DNA of 64,000 nucleotides from Schaalia cardiffensis (GTDB lineage: Bacteria > Actinomycetota > Actinomycetes > Actinomycetales > Actinomycetaceae), in NCBI RefSeq assembly GCF_016405145.1, contig NZ_JAEKIA010000006.1:95470-159469 (forward strand). The letters are read 5' to 3'. The position numbers and the translations under genes are program-made. Numbering within the stretch: the first letter of the stretch is position 1; the number at the start of each line of letters is the position of its first letter. Under the pieces are notes generated by a model that ran no database searches, was not told the DNA's origin, and saw nothing but the letters and a program-made list of their open reading frames with translations. Positions 35,830 to 44,821 of this stretch are shown here, piece after piece.

Positions 35830-37163
35830 GCATCGTTCTCGCGCTCGCAGCACTTGTAGCAGCGGTGGCCAGTGTTGTCACCAAGCGCTCGTGGCGTCGG
35901 TGGGTCGTGTGCGCGTGGGGCGAAAGTGGCGAAGAAGCGAGGAGGGTGGCTGGATGTTCGACGCACATGGGCGGGGCTGGAAGGAGATGCTTGGGAGGGG
36001 CTTGCTCCGCAGGAGGCTACGGAAGCGGGATTTGGGGAGGGGACTGCTCCGAAAGGGGAAGAGGCCCGAGAATAAAAGCTTCAGGTTCGGGCGCTGCGCG
36101 GGCCAAGATTCTTCGCTCCCGAAAACCCAGTGGCCCCGCAGATTATCGGATCGCCGGTGCAGAGCTCGCGCTCCTCGTCACGGAAGTCGCCTCTCGTTTG
36201 AGAGCGGGCGCGCCAGTCGAGCACGCCTGGGAAGCGAGCTGGACCCGCCTGATCCCCGGTGTCCCCTTCAGTGGGATTGACGAGAACGGGAGCCCGCGAG
36301 TCCTCTCCGAGCTCACAAAAGTCCCTGCGTTAACGCAGATCAGAACCTTTTCTGACATTCGTCGGATTCACTGGCTGAAAAGAGGACGAGGACGCGCCGC
36401 TCATAGTGCCACCCTCGCCCTTCGCAGTGCCTGCCGACTCAGCGCGAGCAGTGGAGCTCCTTTGGCGCAGATCCTCGACGCGGTCGCCGACGGACTCGAA
36501 GAATCCGAAGCCGCCGAAGAGGCCCGCAGGATCGCCTCATCATCGGCACGCACCTCCTCAAGGATCTTGATCGCACTCCCCCTCCTGGGAATCATCGGCG
36601 CACAGGTAATGGGGGCGGACCCGATTGGGACATTCTCAGACGCAGGGATCGGTTCTGTCCTCGGCCTCATCGGCCTGACGCTCCTCCTCGCTTCAATTTT
36701 CGTCTCCCGCACCCTCATCGCCAGGGCCGCAGGCTCTGCTGGAGAACTGGACCCGGCAATCGCCTGCGATCTCGCCCAAGCAGTCTTGGAAGCGGGAGGG
36801 TCCATCCCGCAGGTTCTCGAAGCGATTGGAGAATCGGCGGAGGATCCGACGCTTCGTGCAGCCGGGCGAGGTCTGCGTATTGGTTTGAAATGGTCGCGCG
36901 CCTGGGAGGAGCGTCCGAATGATCCCCTCGCTCTCGCCCTCGAACCAGCGTGGACTGATGGGGCCATGCCCGATGAGCTGCTGCGGCGCAGTGCCCGGGC
37001 GATCCGAGTCGGGCGCATCGCGGATGCGAGAGCAAAGGCCGAGGCCCTCGGGGTGGAGCTCGCACTCCCACTCGGGGCGCTCCTCTTGCCCGCGTTCCTG
37101 GCCCTCGGGCTCGGACCCGTGATGCTCCACCTGTTCGAGGGCGGTTTCGCTTCACTTGTCTAA
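35826..37163 (+). CDS. TadB-TadC fusion, type II secretion F-domain membrane protein
   Basis: 445 residues. A first T2SSF-like half (about 120-310: ELALLVTEVASRLRAGAPVEHAW with later helices LIALPLLGIIGAQVMG and LGLIGLTLLLASIFV) is followed by a second half (about 315-440: ACDLAQAVLEAGGSIPQVLEAIG, then RADARAKAEALGVELALPLGALLLPAFLALG). The two halves correspond to the separately encoded TadB and TadC platform proteins. The N terminus after the first helix holds a ~65-residue Gly/Cys/Arg-rich insert with no family match. It forms the membrane platform for pilus assembly together with TadA. Confidence 0.82.
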   Translation: MSIVLALAALVAAVASVVTKRSWRRWVVCAWGESGEEARRVAGCSTHMGGAGRRCLGGACSAGGYGSGIWGGDCSERGRGPRIKASGSGAARAKILRSRKPSGPADYRIAGAELALLVTEVASRLRAGAPVEHAWEASWTRLIPGVPFSGIDENGSPRVLSELTKVPALTQIRTFSDIRRIHWLKRGRGRAAHSATLALRSACRLSASSGAPLAQILDAVADGLEESEAAEEARRIASSSARTSSRILIALPLLGIIGAQVMGADPIGTFSDAGIGSVLGLIGLTLLLASIFVSRTLIARAAGSAGELDPAIACDLAQAVLEAGGSIPQVLEAIGESAEDPTLRAAGRGLRIGLKWSRAWEERPNDPLALALEPAWTDGAMPDELLRRSARAIRVGRIADARAKAEALGVELALPLGALLLPAFLALGLGPVMLHLFEGGFASLV

Positions 37164-37533
37164 GGGTGTTGAGCGGAAAGGCTCGGAGTTTTCGCGTTGG
37201 CGGGCAATCCCAAGGGCGCCTTCAGATAACCCGCAGTTGTTCACTCGGATTGTTACTTGGGCGGGCAATCCGTTTCTCCCACTGTGTGCTCGGTTTCTTC
37301 CACTGTGTGCTCCAGCGTGAGTGGGGCTCGGGCGGGGCAAAGGGCGTCCGTTAGTTGCAGCCCGGATCTGCTCCAGCATGAGTGAGGTTCGGAGCTTTCA
37401 CGTAAGCGCGCCATCCACAACTCATAGCCTCTTCCCGCTCATGCACAGCTGGGGGAGAAGCAGGTCGCGCCGAAACGGGGAGATGGAGATCCTGAAGATC
37501 CCGGAGAGACCGGGAGAAAGAGGAGGTTCACTC
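37164..37533. other. Gap inside the Tad operon
   Basis: 370 bases between the TadBC gene and the pilin gene, with a short tandem TCCCACTGTGTGCTC repeat near 37275-37315. It could hold a separate pilin promoter, which pilus operons often use for high expression. No clear -10 was chosen. Confidence 0.4.
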
Positions 37534-37803
37534 ATGTCTCACCTGATCAGCATTGCGGGCATTGAAGAGGCGATCACACGTGCTCGACGTCAAGGCGCGC
37601 ACACCCGAGCGAGAATCGAAGAAGAACTCGCATTCACCTCGGGAGCACTTCAAGGGGATTATGAAGAAGGGTCGACAACAGTCGAATACGCGATCGGCGC
37701 GGTCGCTGCCGCGGGTTTCGCGGGGCTCCTGCTCGTCGTCCTCAAGTCGGGCGCGGTCAAGGCCCTACTTCAGGGCATCATCACCTCGGCTCTGACATTG
37801 TGA
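37534..37803 (+). CDS. Flp-type pilin-like protein (DUF4244)
   Basis: 89 residues from ATG 37534 with GAGGAGG seven bases upstream. The prepilin cleavage motif EEG/STTVEY (Gly46, Glu51, Tyr52) is followed by a hydrophobic helix and a short tail, which is the Flp pattern. The leader is long (46 residues). DUF4244 proteins occupy the major-pilin position in actinobacterial Tad loci. Its stop overlaps the GTG of the next gene. No prepilin peptidase gene is in the window. Confidence 0.88.
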   Translation: MSHLISIAGIEEAITRARRQGAHTRARIEEELAFTSGALQGDYEEGSTTVEYAIGAVAAAGFAGLLLVVLKSGAVKALLQGIITSALTL

Positions 37804-38171
37804 AAAGACGAGGCCGAGTAGGAGGCGAGGAAGAGGGGTCAACGAGCGTTGAACTGGCGATCGGTTTCGTGGCCGTCGCGGCGATGCTCGTCCTCGTCCT
37901 CGCGGTCTCTTCCTTCGGGATCGCACGCCAGGGGCTGTGCCGTGGGGCAGGGGAGGCAGCGAGGGCGGCGGTGAGTGGAACTGCGGATGCTGAAGCGGTT
38001 GGCCGTCAGGCGCTGGGGAGCCTCGCGGCTCGAGGAGCACAGGTGTCGGTCACTCGTTCGGGGCAGTGGGCGCTCGCATCCGCCAGCATGCCCGGATCGA
38101 GCATCGCCTCTATGCCGCTTCCCCCGCTCACATGCGAGGTCCATGCGAAGCTCGGGAGTTTGGCCCCGTGA
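37800..38171 (+). CDS. TadE-like pseudopilin
   Basis: 123 residues from GTG 37800 overlapping the previous stop (GTGA). The N terminus is basic, then EEEG/STSVELAIGF, a prepilin-type site with Glu at +5, and one membrane helix. The remaining ~85 residues are Ala/Gly-rich with a single Cys. TadE-like minor pilins are thought to initiate the Flp fibre. Confidence 0.86.
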   Translation: MKRRGRVGGEEEGSTSVELAIGFVAVAAMLVLVLAVSSFGIARQGLCRGAGEAARAAVSGTADAEAVGRQALGSLAARGAQVSVTRSGQWALASASMPGSSIASMPLPPLTCEVHAKLGSLAP

Positions 38172-38530
38172 GGAGCTTAAAGGAGGAGGGCTCGGGCACG
38201 ATCCTCACAGCGGGAGTGTGCGCGGTGGTAGTTCTCTTCGCGCTTGTGATCGGCGCATATGGGGTTGAGGCCTCCACTCGAGCGAGGCTCGACGCAATCG
38301 CAGACCTTGCAGCATTGGCGGGCGCGGACGTGTCGGCGACCGCCCAATGGGAGGATGTCGGCTCACGTCCCTGTGAGGAGGCCGGAGCAGTGGTTGCGAG
38401 GAATGGTGTTGCCCTCGACTCTTGCGAAATCCTTGGGACCCACACCCGAGTCATCGTCTCCTCACCGGTGAAGCTCATGGGCGTGTCAGTTCCGGTGCGC
38501 GCGAGGGCCAGAGCCGGGCCGAAGGAGTGA
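38168..38530 (+). CDS. Secretion-related TadE/TadG-like protein
   Basis: 120 residues from GTG 38168 overlapping the previous stop. EEGSGTILTAGVCAVVVLFALVIG gives an N-terminal helix of pilin type but without the +5 Glu. The segment RLDAIADLAALAGAD and the paired cysteines in RPCEEAGA and LDSCEI match the actinobacterial TadE-like protein that accompanies the DExH helicase in the same neighbourhood. It is the last gene of the Tad operon. Confidence 0.85.
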   Translation: MRSLKEEGSGTILTAGVCAVVVLFALVIGAYGVEASTRARLDAIADLAALAGADVSATAQWEDVGSRPCEEAGAVVARNGVALDSCEILGTHTRVIVSSPVKLMGVSVPVRARARAGPKE

Positions 38531-38990
38531 TGGGCACGAGGGAAGAGGTGAGTCTCCGAAGCCTCAAGGACTCAAAGGACTCTGAGGTACAGGCCGGGGC
38601 AGAGCTTGGGGAATTGGGGCGTCGGGGGCGCTATCAACGGAGAGCCAGACCGACATGCCTTGATGGGGAGTATGGGGAGGGCGCCTCCTACGGAGCCCCC
38701 AGGAGGGGAATGCGCCGGTGTGGGCCCGGGGAACACCTCGTTGGGGAGCCTCGGGATATGGAGGCGTCGAAAGGAGCTGTGCCGACCGGGAGTCCGAGAG
38801 GGGTGCCCATCGATACAAAGCTCGGGTCCCCATTGATGATAGAGAGCTCGCGGAAAGGCTGAGCCGCTGAGGAGCCAGAGGGGGCACTCCTCGCTCGGGG
38901 TGCTTCGGGATCTTGGGTATCAGAGAGGCTGAGAACACCACAGTGGCGGAAGCCTCGCTGAACAGAGTAGGAGAGCGCCAGTTGACGTGA
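38531..38990. other. Gap after the Tad operon
   Basis: About 460 bases of G-rich sequence with short repeats (GACTCAAAGGACTC, GGGGAGYATGGGGAG). An open frame continues through it but has no protein-like features. Confidence 0.4.
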
Positions 38991-39029
38991 AATGGTGGGT
39001 TCGCAGCACAGGGCTGCGAACCCACCATT
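38991..39029. terminator. Strong bidirectional hairpin between Tad operon and dps
   Basis: AATGGTGGGTTCGCAG (38991-39006) pairs perfectly with CTGCGAACCCACCATT (39014-39029). Stem of 16 bases, seven-base loop. It lies 50 bases after the dps stop and can serve both strands. Confidence 0.82.
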
Positions 39030-39080
39030 GTGATCAGGGGCGAGGAGTTTTGCTCGATCAGAGCGAGAAGGGCCAGTCGA

Positions 39081-39572
39081 TCAGGCCGAGTAGTTCTGAG
39101 AGGAGAGGAACCACGCTTGCTGCTCAAGCCTGAGCACGTAGTCCTCGACAATTCCGGAAGACATGGAATCGGTCTCATCGACGACCTTGTGGACCTCACG
39201 CAGAGTGGAAACGACTGCGTTGAGCGCATTCACCATGTAGTCGACAGCGTCGGACACCATGAGAACGCCCTCGGGCGCACTCGGGACGGAGGTGCGCTCT
39301 GCGATGGCCTCAGGGCGCCCGTCCGGGATCGCGTTGATGGCGCGCATGCGCTCTGCGATCTCATCGGAGGCCTCACGGGCAATGGTGACGACCTCATCGA
39401 GGTTGAGGTGAATATCGCGGAAGTTCGGGCCGACCACGTTCCAGTGGATCTGTTTGGAAACGAGGCTCAGAGCGGTCACATCAACGAGGACACGCTCAAG
39501 GGCGTCGCTGAGTTCCGGCGTGGCGGAGAAAACGGGGATGACAGAGGGGTTCTTCACAGGAGTATCGCTCAT
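39081..39572 (-). CDS. dps: DNA-binding ferritin-like protein Dps
   Basis: 163 residues from ATG 39572 (GAGGA just upstream). An upstream in-frame start would add 33 non-conserved residues. The ferroxidase signature HWNVVGPNFRDIHLNLDE carries the metal ligands His43, His55 and Asp59. It forms a 12-subunit cage that oxidises Fe(II) with peroxide and protects DNA in stress. The N-terminal tail is short and not strongly basic, so DNA binding is uncertain. Confidence 0.93.
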   Translation of the reverse strand: MSDTPVKNPSVIPVFSATPELSDALERVLVDVTALSLVSKQIHWNVVGPNFRDIHLNLDEVVTIAREASDEIAERMRAINAIPDGRPEAIAERTSVPSAPEGVLMVSDAVDYMVNALNAVVSTLREVHKVVDETDSMSSGIVEDYVLRLEQQAWFLSSQNYSA

Positions 39573-40011
39573 AGTCCTCAAGTTTAGGTGCGCTCCTTGA
39601 ATGCGGCCACAGATGTGCTTTTCAGCACGCCAGCGCCTGTATGCGTTTCCTGTGCGCCTGTACCCCGCCACGTCAGCCGACGGGAGGGGTACATAACCCC
39701 ACCAAAAGCACGACCAAGATCAGCCACAACGAACTCCCTGCACAAAGACTCCGTTGCAACCACCACTGGAATCTAGCTTCAAACCTCGCCGACACCTTGC
39801 GGTATCCCAGGGTCTGCGTGCCGAGCGTGCGCATATCCCTTGTCAGTCCGCGACTATGTCTTTCCGTATCAGCGTCTTGGTACGTTCCATGCCCGCTTCC
39901 CTGCATCTGCGCCTACCTCTCCAACATCCCAAAGCCTTCGGCTCCGTTCGAAATGCCCCGTTCTTATCCTGTATTCCCTGGGTGAGGCCGCAAGTTGAAG
40001 ACCAAGCCTCT
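39573..40011. other. Gap upstream of dps, no gene seen
   Basis: About 440 bases of lower GC than the flanks. The dps promoter must be here, but none was picked. The right end grades into the repeats at 40012. Confidence 0.35.
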
Positions 40012-40150
40012 GCTCACGTCCACAAGTCGGACACTGAACTCCCAAGTGAGGCCACAAGTCGGACAGTGGGGCAGTGCAAGTCGAACAATTCACCCTTTGA
40101 CCTGGGGTTTTCCTAAGGAACTAGGACGCAATGTTCGATTTGTGGACAGC
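40012..40150. repeat. Dispersed repeat family R2, copy 2
   Basis: Two direct copies of CACAAGTCGGACA (40021 and 40053) precede GTGCAAGTCGAACAATT and GACCTGGGGTTTTCCTAAGG, ending TGTTCGATTTGTGGAC. The core and right end match the copy at 17763-17856. Confidence 0.72.
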
Positions 40151-40261
40151 CGCATCGACACATCCGAACGGCGCCATCCCCGAACGACACCAAACCCGAG
40201 TGGTGCAAAACCCGAGCGCTGCCAGACCCGAACGGCACTACACATTCGGGCCCATATCCCT

Positions 40262-40445
40262 GTTCTGCTACCCCGCTTGTGCTTTCGGCAGGGCTGGGGG
40301 GTGGGTGGTGGTGCCGAGATTGTGTTTGGGGTTGTGTGGGTGGGGGTTGGCGGGTGTTGTGCTACCCCGTTTGTGTTTTCGGCAGGGCTGAGGGGTGGGT
40401 GGTGGCACCGAGATCATATTTGGGGTTCTTCGGGTGATGGTCGGG
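40262..40445. repeat. Dispersed repeat family R1, tandem doublet, locus 2
   Basis: TTCGGC anchors at 40284 and 40378 are 94 bases apart, the same spacing as at 17432/17526. Both units share GCTACCCCGYTTGTG, TTCGGCAGGGCTG, GGGGTGGGTGGTGG and CCGAGATYRTRTTTGGGGTT. Confidence 0.75.
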
Positions 40446-40599
40446 TGGAGTTCGAGAACCCTCAGACCACGATTCCCTCCCATATCCGAGCGCCGGAGAT
40501 CTCCGGCAACTCAGACACGGCGGCATCGACCTCGCCGCGCCCGTATCCGAGTGGCTGAGAAGACCTGGCCTCTGAGATTGAGGCCGTGATCCGCGAGCT

Positions 40600-41077
40600 G
40601 CCAACATCAGAAAGATTGAGGTCCCTGATGGGCAAAGCCCTGATGCGAGGAACCTTGGTGGGAAGAGCTCCTGAGGTGGAAAGTCCTAGTGCGAGGAGCC
40701 TCGGGGAAGAGCCCTTGAAGCGGGAAGCGTAGCCGGGAGCAGGATCTGATGGAAAAGCTCTGGTGGGAGGAGCCGCTGATGCGGAAAGCCCTGGTGGGAA
40801 GTGCCCCTGATGGAAAAGCTCTGGTGGAAGGAGTGGGGATTGAGCCTCTTCGAATCCGGTGGCCCTCCAGCATCCTGCCTTTGGGCATAGTGCCGACACC
40901 AGGGTTGGCTGGGTGCTGAACTGGGGCGGGCAGTGATCGACTCATGACAATGCACACAACTGTGGCCAGCGCAGGTCACTGAGCCGGGTGGGGCAGTGGT
41001 CGACTCATGACGATCCATGCGACTGCGGTCAACGCGGGCCGCTTAGAAGGCCACCTAGCCGGGCGGGCAGTGATCAA
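40600..41077. repeat. Degenerate arrays and duplicated helicase 3' end
   Basis: 40600-40850 is an array of GGTGGGAAGAGCYCCTGATG-like units with changing period. From 40920, CAGTGATCGA-type blocks at 40931, 40994 and 41068 repeat the last codons of the helicase gene (encoding DHCPPG on the minus strand) twice beyond its true stop. Confidence 0.55.
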
Positions 41078-44000
41078 CCAGGAAGTTCAAGAGGAGGATC
41101 GCGCCCGCTTTTGACAAGGGCTCGTTCCCATTGCCGCATTTCGGTGACTGGACGCAGCGCGGGCACCCCTCCTCGCATTCGCATCCGAGAAGAGTGTCCA
41201 GGGTCGCCCGCATCCATGAGCCTGCCCTTTCGAATCCAGTCTCAGCATGCCCGGCTCCACCGCGAAACGCATCGTGCACGAAAACGCTCGGCAGGCCCGT
41301 GTCCTCATGCTCGGCGGTGGACAATCCCCCGAGGTCCCAACGGTCACAGGTCGCGAACAGTGGGAGTATGCCGATTGCCGCGTGCTCGGCGGCGTGGAGA
41401 GTACCAGGAAGCTCATCGCGTCCGAGCCCCAGCACAGCGAGCGCATGAGCAGAAAGCTCGTACCAGACGGCTTTCGTCTCCAGGACTCGGGTTGGCAAGC
41501 GCAGTTCGCAGTTGCGGATGAACTCGAGCCCGGGCAGGCGCAGCAGGTCGTAGTCGGTGACGCGACTTGTCACATCGACCGCGCCGAAACGCCAGGTCAC
41601 AAGCCCATCCTCGCTGGTCCAGGAGCGTTCGACCTGTCGCACGGAGACGCTCACATGCTGTTTTGCGCGAGTGCGAAGGGGAGTGCGGACCTCTTCGACG
41701 ACGGCGATGCGTTGACGTTGTGCACCCCTCGAAGACGCTGGGATGAGCGAGGGCGCGCCCCAGGCTTTTGCTCTGGCACCGGATTCTCCCCAGATGTCAG
41801 CTCTGCTTCCGACCCGGACCCTACTCTCGATGTCAACTTCGTCCGCGGCACCAGCCCAGGTCCCAACCCCGGCCCCGGCGTTAGGTTCCGCTCTAGCCGA
41901 TGTCCCGGCACCGACGCCAACCTCTGCCTCACTCTCGACACCTGCCCAGGCCCCGACACCAGCCTCTGCCTCACTTTCGACACCAGCCCCGGCCTCGTGA
42001 CTGAGGGGCGCCATCATTGAGGACAAGGACAAAACGTGGAAGGTGCGTCCCTGATGGATGTAGACCGCGTCGGGGAAGACATGCGCATCAGCTGAAGCCT
42101 CGTCAATCGTGCCGATGAGCGCACCGCTCCTCGCATCGACGATCTGCACCTCACCACTCGAGCCTCGTAAATCGGTCAGATCACTGGCTCGCTCTTTTCG
42201 GGTCGCATCCCAATACCAGCCTGCGGGGCGGCGACGCAGATACCCCTCCGCCGCGAGTCGCTCGGCGAGGGCGGTCATGCCCGGTCCGAATAAGGCGAGG
42301 TCCTCCCCCTGCGCACGCGACTCGGACAGGGGGAGCTCGCCAGCTGCCGCACACAGGTGTGGGGCGAGGACATAGGGGTTGAAAGGGTCGATGACCACGG
42401 TCTCAACGGGCGCGAGGATCTCCTCTGGGTGGTGAAGCAGGTAGGCATCGAGCGGGTTCTCGGAAGCGATGAGCACTCTGACCCCGGGGGCTCCGGCTCT
42501 GCCCGCCCGGCCCATCTGTTGACGCAACGAGGCGCGTGTTCCCGGCCAGCCCACGGTGACCGTCGCATCCAAAGCTGACACGTCCAGGCCCAATTCCAAT
42601 GCGGAGGTGGTGGCAAGTGCGCGCAGCTTGCCAGAGCGCAAGCCCCTCTCCAGGGCTCGACGCTCTTCGGGCAGATACCCGCCCCGGTAGGCCGCGACTT
42701 GCCCGGCGAGGGCGGAACCGTGCGCCCCCAATCGATCCTTGACCTGTGCGGCGAGAGATTCTGCGCCAGCGCGCGAGCGACAGAAGAGGAGGAGTCGAGC
42801 GCCCTCTTCCATGAATGCCGCACCCAGGTTCGCGGCTTCGCTCTGTGCACTGATGCGACGCATCGGGGCCTCAAGAACAACATCCTCCCCGTTGATCGCG
42901 CGCAGGAACTCGGAGATGTCGACTTCAGATTCTTCGGGGATGAGACGCCCCTGCCACAGAGCCAGGTGATGCGAGCCGCAAGGGGAGCCGTCCTCGTCGA
43001 TTGCTTCCGCCCCGCGCCCGGTTATGGCTTCGGCGACGGAGGCGGGGTCGCGGATCGTCGCTGAGAGCATGATGATGATCGGATTGGCACCGAGGCTGTG
43101 GGCGATGCGCAACAGCCGACGGATCACGAGGGAGACGTGCGCGCCCAGGACGCCGCGCCAATGATGCAGCTCGTCGATGACGATGTACTTCAAGGAGGCG
43201 AGGAAACGGGTCCAGCGCTGATGGCTCGCAAGCATGACGTAGTGCAGAAAATCCGGATTCGACAAGAGAATATCGGCGTTGGCGCGCGCCCATTCCTTCG
43301 CCTCTCGTGGGGTGTCCCCGTCGGCGCTCATCGCTCGGACTGTGCTGAGAGGAGAGTCTTGTGCGCAGGCCGTGAGTAGGCGCGTCAGTCCGGCGAGTTG
43401 ATCGGCGGCCAGCGCTTTCGTCGGTGAGAGGTACAGGCAGGTCGGTCGCCTGCGGATTGCGGAGATCCGGGCGGAATCTTCGACCTGGCATAGATCAGAA
43501 AGGATCGGAGTCCACGCGGCTACCGACTTGCCCGAGCCGGTTCCGCTCGCGAGGACGACATCGCTGCCCGAATGGATTGCGTCGAGGGCGCTGACCTGGT
43601 GACTCCAGGGCATTGTCGCCCCCTGTGCTCGCCAGGCTTCGACCACAGCGGATGCGACCCAGCTGGGCCAGTCGCCCACGCGGGCTCTGCGCCCGGGGAT
43701 TTCGCGCAGGTCAATAAGACGGTCATCACCTGCGCTGAGACTTTTCAGCAGATCCACGAGGTCGGCGTCGCCAAAGTTTTTGGGGGCACGGGGAGTCGAA
43801 ACGGGAAGGGGTGGCGTGGTGAGGGGGCTTTCGGCTGACATGGGATGAGGGATCTCAGCCGCACTGCTGGCACGCGGGCTTTCGGGCCCACTACTGGTGC
43901 AGGGGCGTTCGTCTGCGACAGCCTGCGGGTTCTTGAGCGCATCACGTGGGAGGGGGCTTGCGCTTGCGGTGGTACGAGGACTTTCGCTTGACTTTTTACT

Positions 44001-44363
44001 CGGGCTTTCGTCAGGTGTCGTCTGCGGGTTCTTGAGCGCATCACGTGGGAGGGGGCTTGTGCTTGCGGTGGTACGAGGACCTTCGCGTGACTTGTCACTC
44101 GGGCTTTTGTGTGCGCCGACGGTGAGAGAATCCCCGGCTGCGCCACCGGGCACAGGCTCCCCGACTTCGCTAGCGGCGAGAGAATCCCCGGCTGCGCCGA
44201 TAAGAGGATGACCGGCTGAGAAAACGCTAGGCCCCGCGCCTTCAGTGCGACAACGCTCTTCGACGCTCACTTCGCCCTCACAGGGTGAGCGATCCTCACC
44301 GCCCACTTCGCCCTCAGGGTGCGAGCCGTCCTCATTTCTCACTTCGCCCGAGGATCGGTCCAC
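41055..44363 (-). CDS. DExH-box helicase with C-terminal DUF1998/Cys cluster
   Basis: Up to 1102 residues. Motifs: LASGTGSGKS (Walker A), LSPTKALAADQ (Ia), VIDELHHWRG (DExH), SATIRDP (III), a helicase C domain with RQQMGRAGRAG (VI), and a C-terminal zinc-like cluster CECEEGCPRCVQSPKC. This is the actinobacterial helicase that accompanies Tad loci and is related to MrfA-type repair helicases. The first ~175 residues are disordered and contain a 99-base (33-residue) direct duplication, so a start at 43841 is possible. Residues around nt 41740-42010 are an Ala/Gly/Glu/Val repeat insert. It overlaps the YbjN gene upstream by 25 bases. Confidence 0.9.
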   Translation of the reverse strand: MDRSSGEVRNEDGSHPEGEVGGEDRSPCEGEVSVEERCRTEGAGPSVFSAGHPLIGAAGDSLAASEVGEPVPGGAAGDSLTVGAHKSPSDKSREGPRTTASTSPLPRDALKNPQTTPDESPSKKSSESPRTTASASPLPRDALKNPQAVADERPCTSSGPESPRASSAAEIPHPMSAESPLTTPPLPVSTPRAPKNFGDADLVDLLKSLSAGDDRLIDLREIPGRRARVGDWPSWVASAVVEAWRAQGATMPWSHQVSALDAIHSGSDVVLASGTGSGKSVAAWTPILSDLCQVEDSARISAIRRRPTCLYLSPTKALAADQLAGLTRLLTACAQDSPLSTVRAMSADGDTPREAKEWARANADILLSNPDFLHYVMLASHQRWTRFLASLKYIVIDELHHWRGVLGAHVSLVIRRLLRIAHSLGANPIIIMLSATIRDPASVAEAITGRGAEAIDEDGSPCGSHHLALWQGRLIPEESEVDISEFLRAINGEDVVLEAPMRRISAQSEAANLGAAFMEEGARLLLFCRSRAGAESLAAQVKDRLGAHGSALAGQVAAYRGGYLPEERRALERGLRSGKLRALATTSALELGLDVSALDATVTVGWPGTRASLRQQMGRAGRAGAPGVRVLIASENPLDAYLLHHPEEILAPVETVVIDPFNPYVLAPHLCAAAGELPLSESRAQGEDLALFGPGMTALAERLAAEGYLRRRPAGWYWDATRKERASDLTDLRGSSGEVQIVDARSGALIGTIDEASADAHVFPDAVYIHQGRTFHVLSLSSMMAPLSHEAGAGVESEAEAGVGAWAGVESEAEVGVGAGTSARAEPNAGAGVGTWAGAADEVDIESRVRVGSRADIWGESGARAKAWGAPSLIPASSRGAQRQRIAVVEEVRTPLRTRAKQHVSVSVRQVERSWTSEDGLVTWRFGAVDVTSRVTDYDLLRLPGLEFIRNCELRLPTRVLETKAVWYELSAHALAVLGLGRDELPGTLHAAEHAAIGILPLFATCDRWDLGGLSTAEHEDTGLPSVFVHDAFRGGAGHAETGFERAGSWMRATLDTLLGCECEEGCPRCVQSPKCGNGNEPLSKAGAILLLNFLVDHCPPG

Positions 44364-44821
44364 CCGAGGGTCTGCTCGGCAGCCTGCTTCATGTACTCGA
44401 TCGCGCCAATACCGGTGGACACGCCAGCGGACACGTTCTGGGTGAGCTGATCCTTCGACACACCCGCCGCAGTGTCGAGGACGAAATCCGCGAAAACAAT
44501 CGACGTCCCCTGCTCCGAGGGCATCGAGTAGACGGTCGGGAAATACTTCTCACGGTTCCACGAATCCGCCGCCGCGAAGAGAGGACGAGTGGAGCGCGGA
44601 ACATCAAGACCGGTCTCCCACATCGCCCGGATCGAGAGGAAACGACCGGACTGATCGATCGAAATGAGGAAGGGAACGGAGTCGAAGACCGCTCCGGCGG
44701 CCCGTCCCTCGGCGATCACATCAAGCTCGTAGCCCATTTCGTGGACGTGCGAGAGCAAGCGCTCAAAAGTCAAGGGGTAGGGGGTGCACTCATCGTTCGG
44801 CACTGCGAAGGGGACGCTCAT
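44339..44821 (-). CDS. YbjN domain protein (second of a pair)
   Basis: 160 residues. FERLLSHVHEMGYELDVI, then VPFLISIDQSGRFLSIRAMWETG and the C-terminal QNVSAGVSTGIGAIEYM follow the YbjN (T3SS-chaperone-like) pattern common in actinobacteria. Function unknown, with proposed roles in stress response or protein binding. Its ATG overlaps the stop of the preceding YbjN gene, and its end overlaps the helicase start, so three genes form one coupled unit. Confidence 0.85.
   Translation of the reverse strand: MSVPFAVPNDECTPYPLTFERLLSHVHEMGYELDVIAEGRAAGAVFDSVPFLISIDQSGRFLSIRAMWETGLDVPRSTRPLFAAADSWNREKYFPTVYSMPSEQGTSIVFADFVLDTAAGVSKDQLTQNVSAGVSTGIGAIEYMKQAAEQTLGWTDPRAK

Noticed and set aside
38531..38862. 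Possible extra Tad gene downstream of the last TadE-like gene
   Set aside because: The open frame is Gly/Arg/Glu-rich with repeats, without a helix or prepilin motif.
40268..40607. Short minus-strand frames across the R1 doublet (NPKYDLGATTHPSALPKT units)
   Set aside because: Identical units appear in both doublets because the DNA is repeated; no start or ribosome site, and frames are interrupted between copies.
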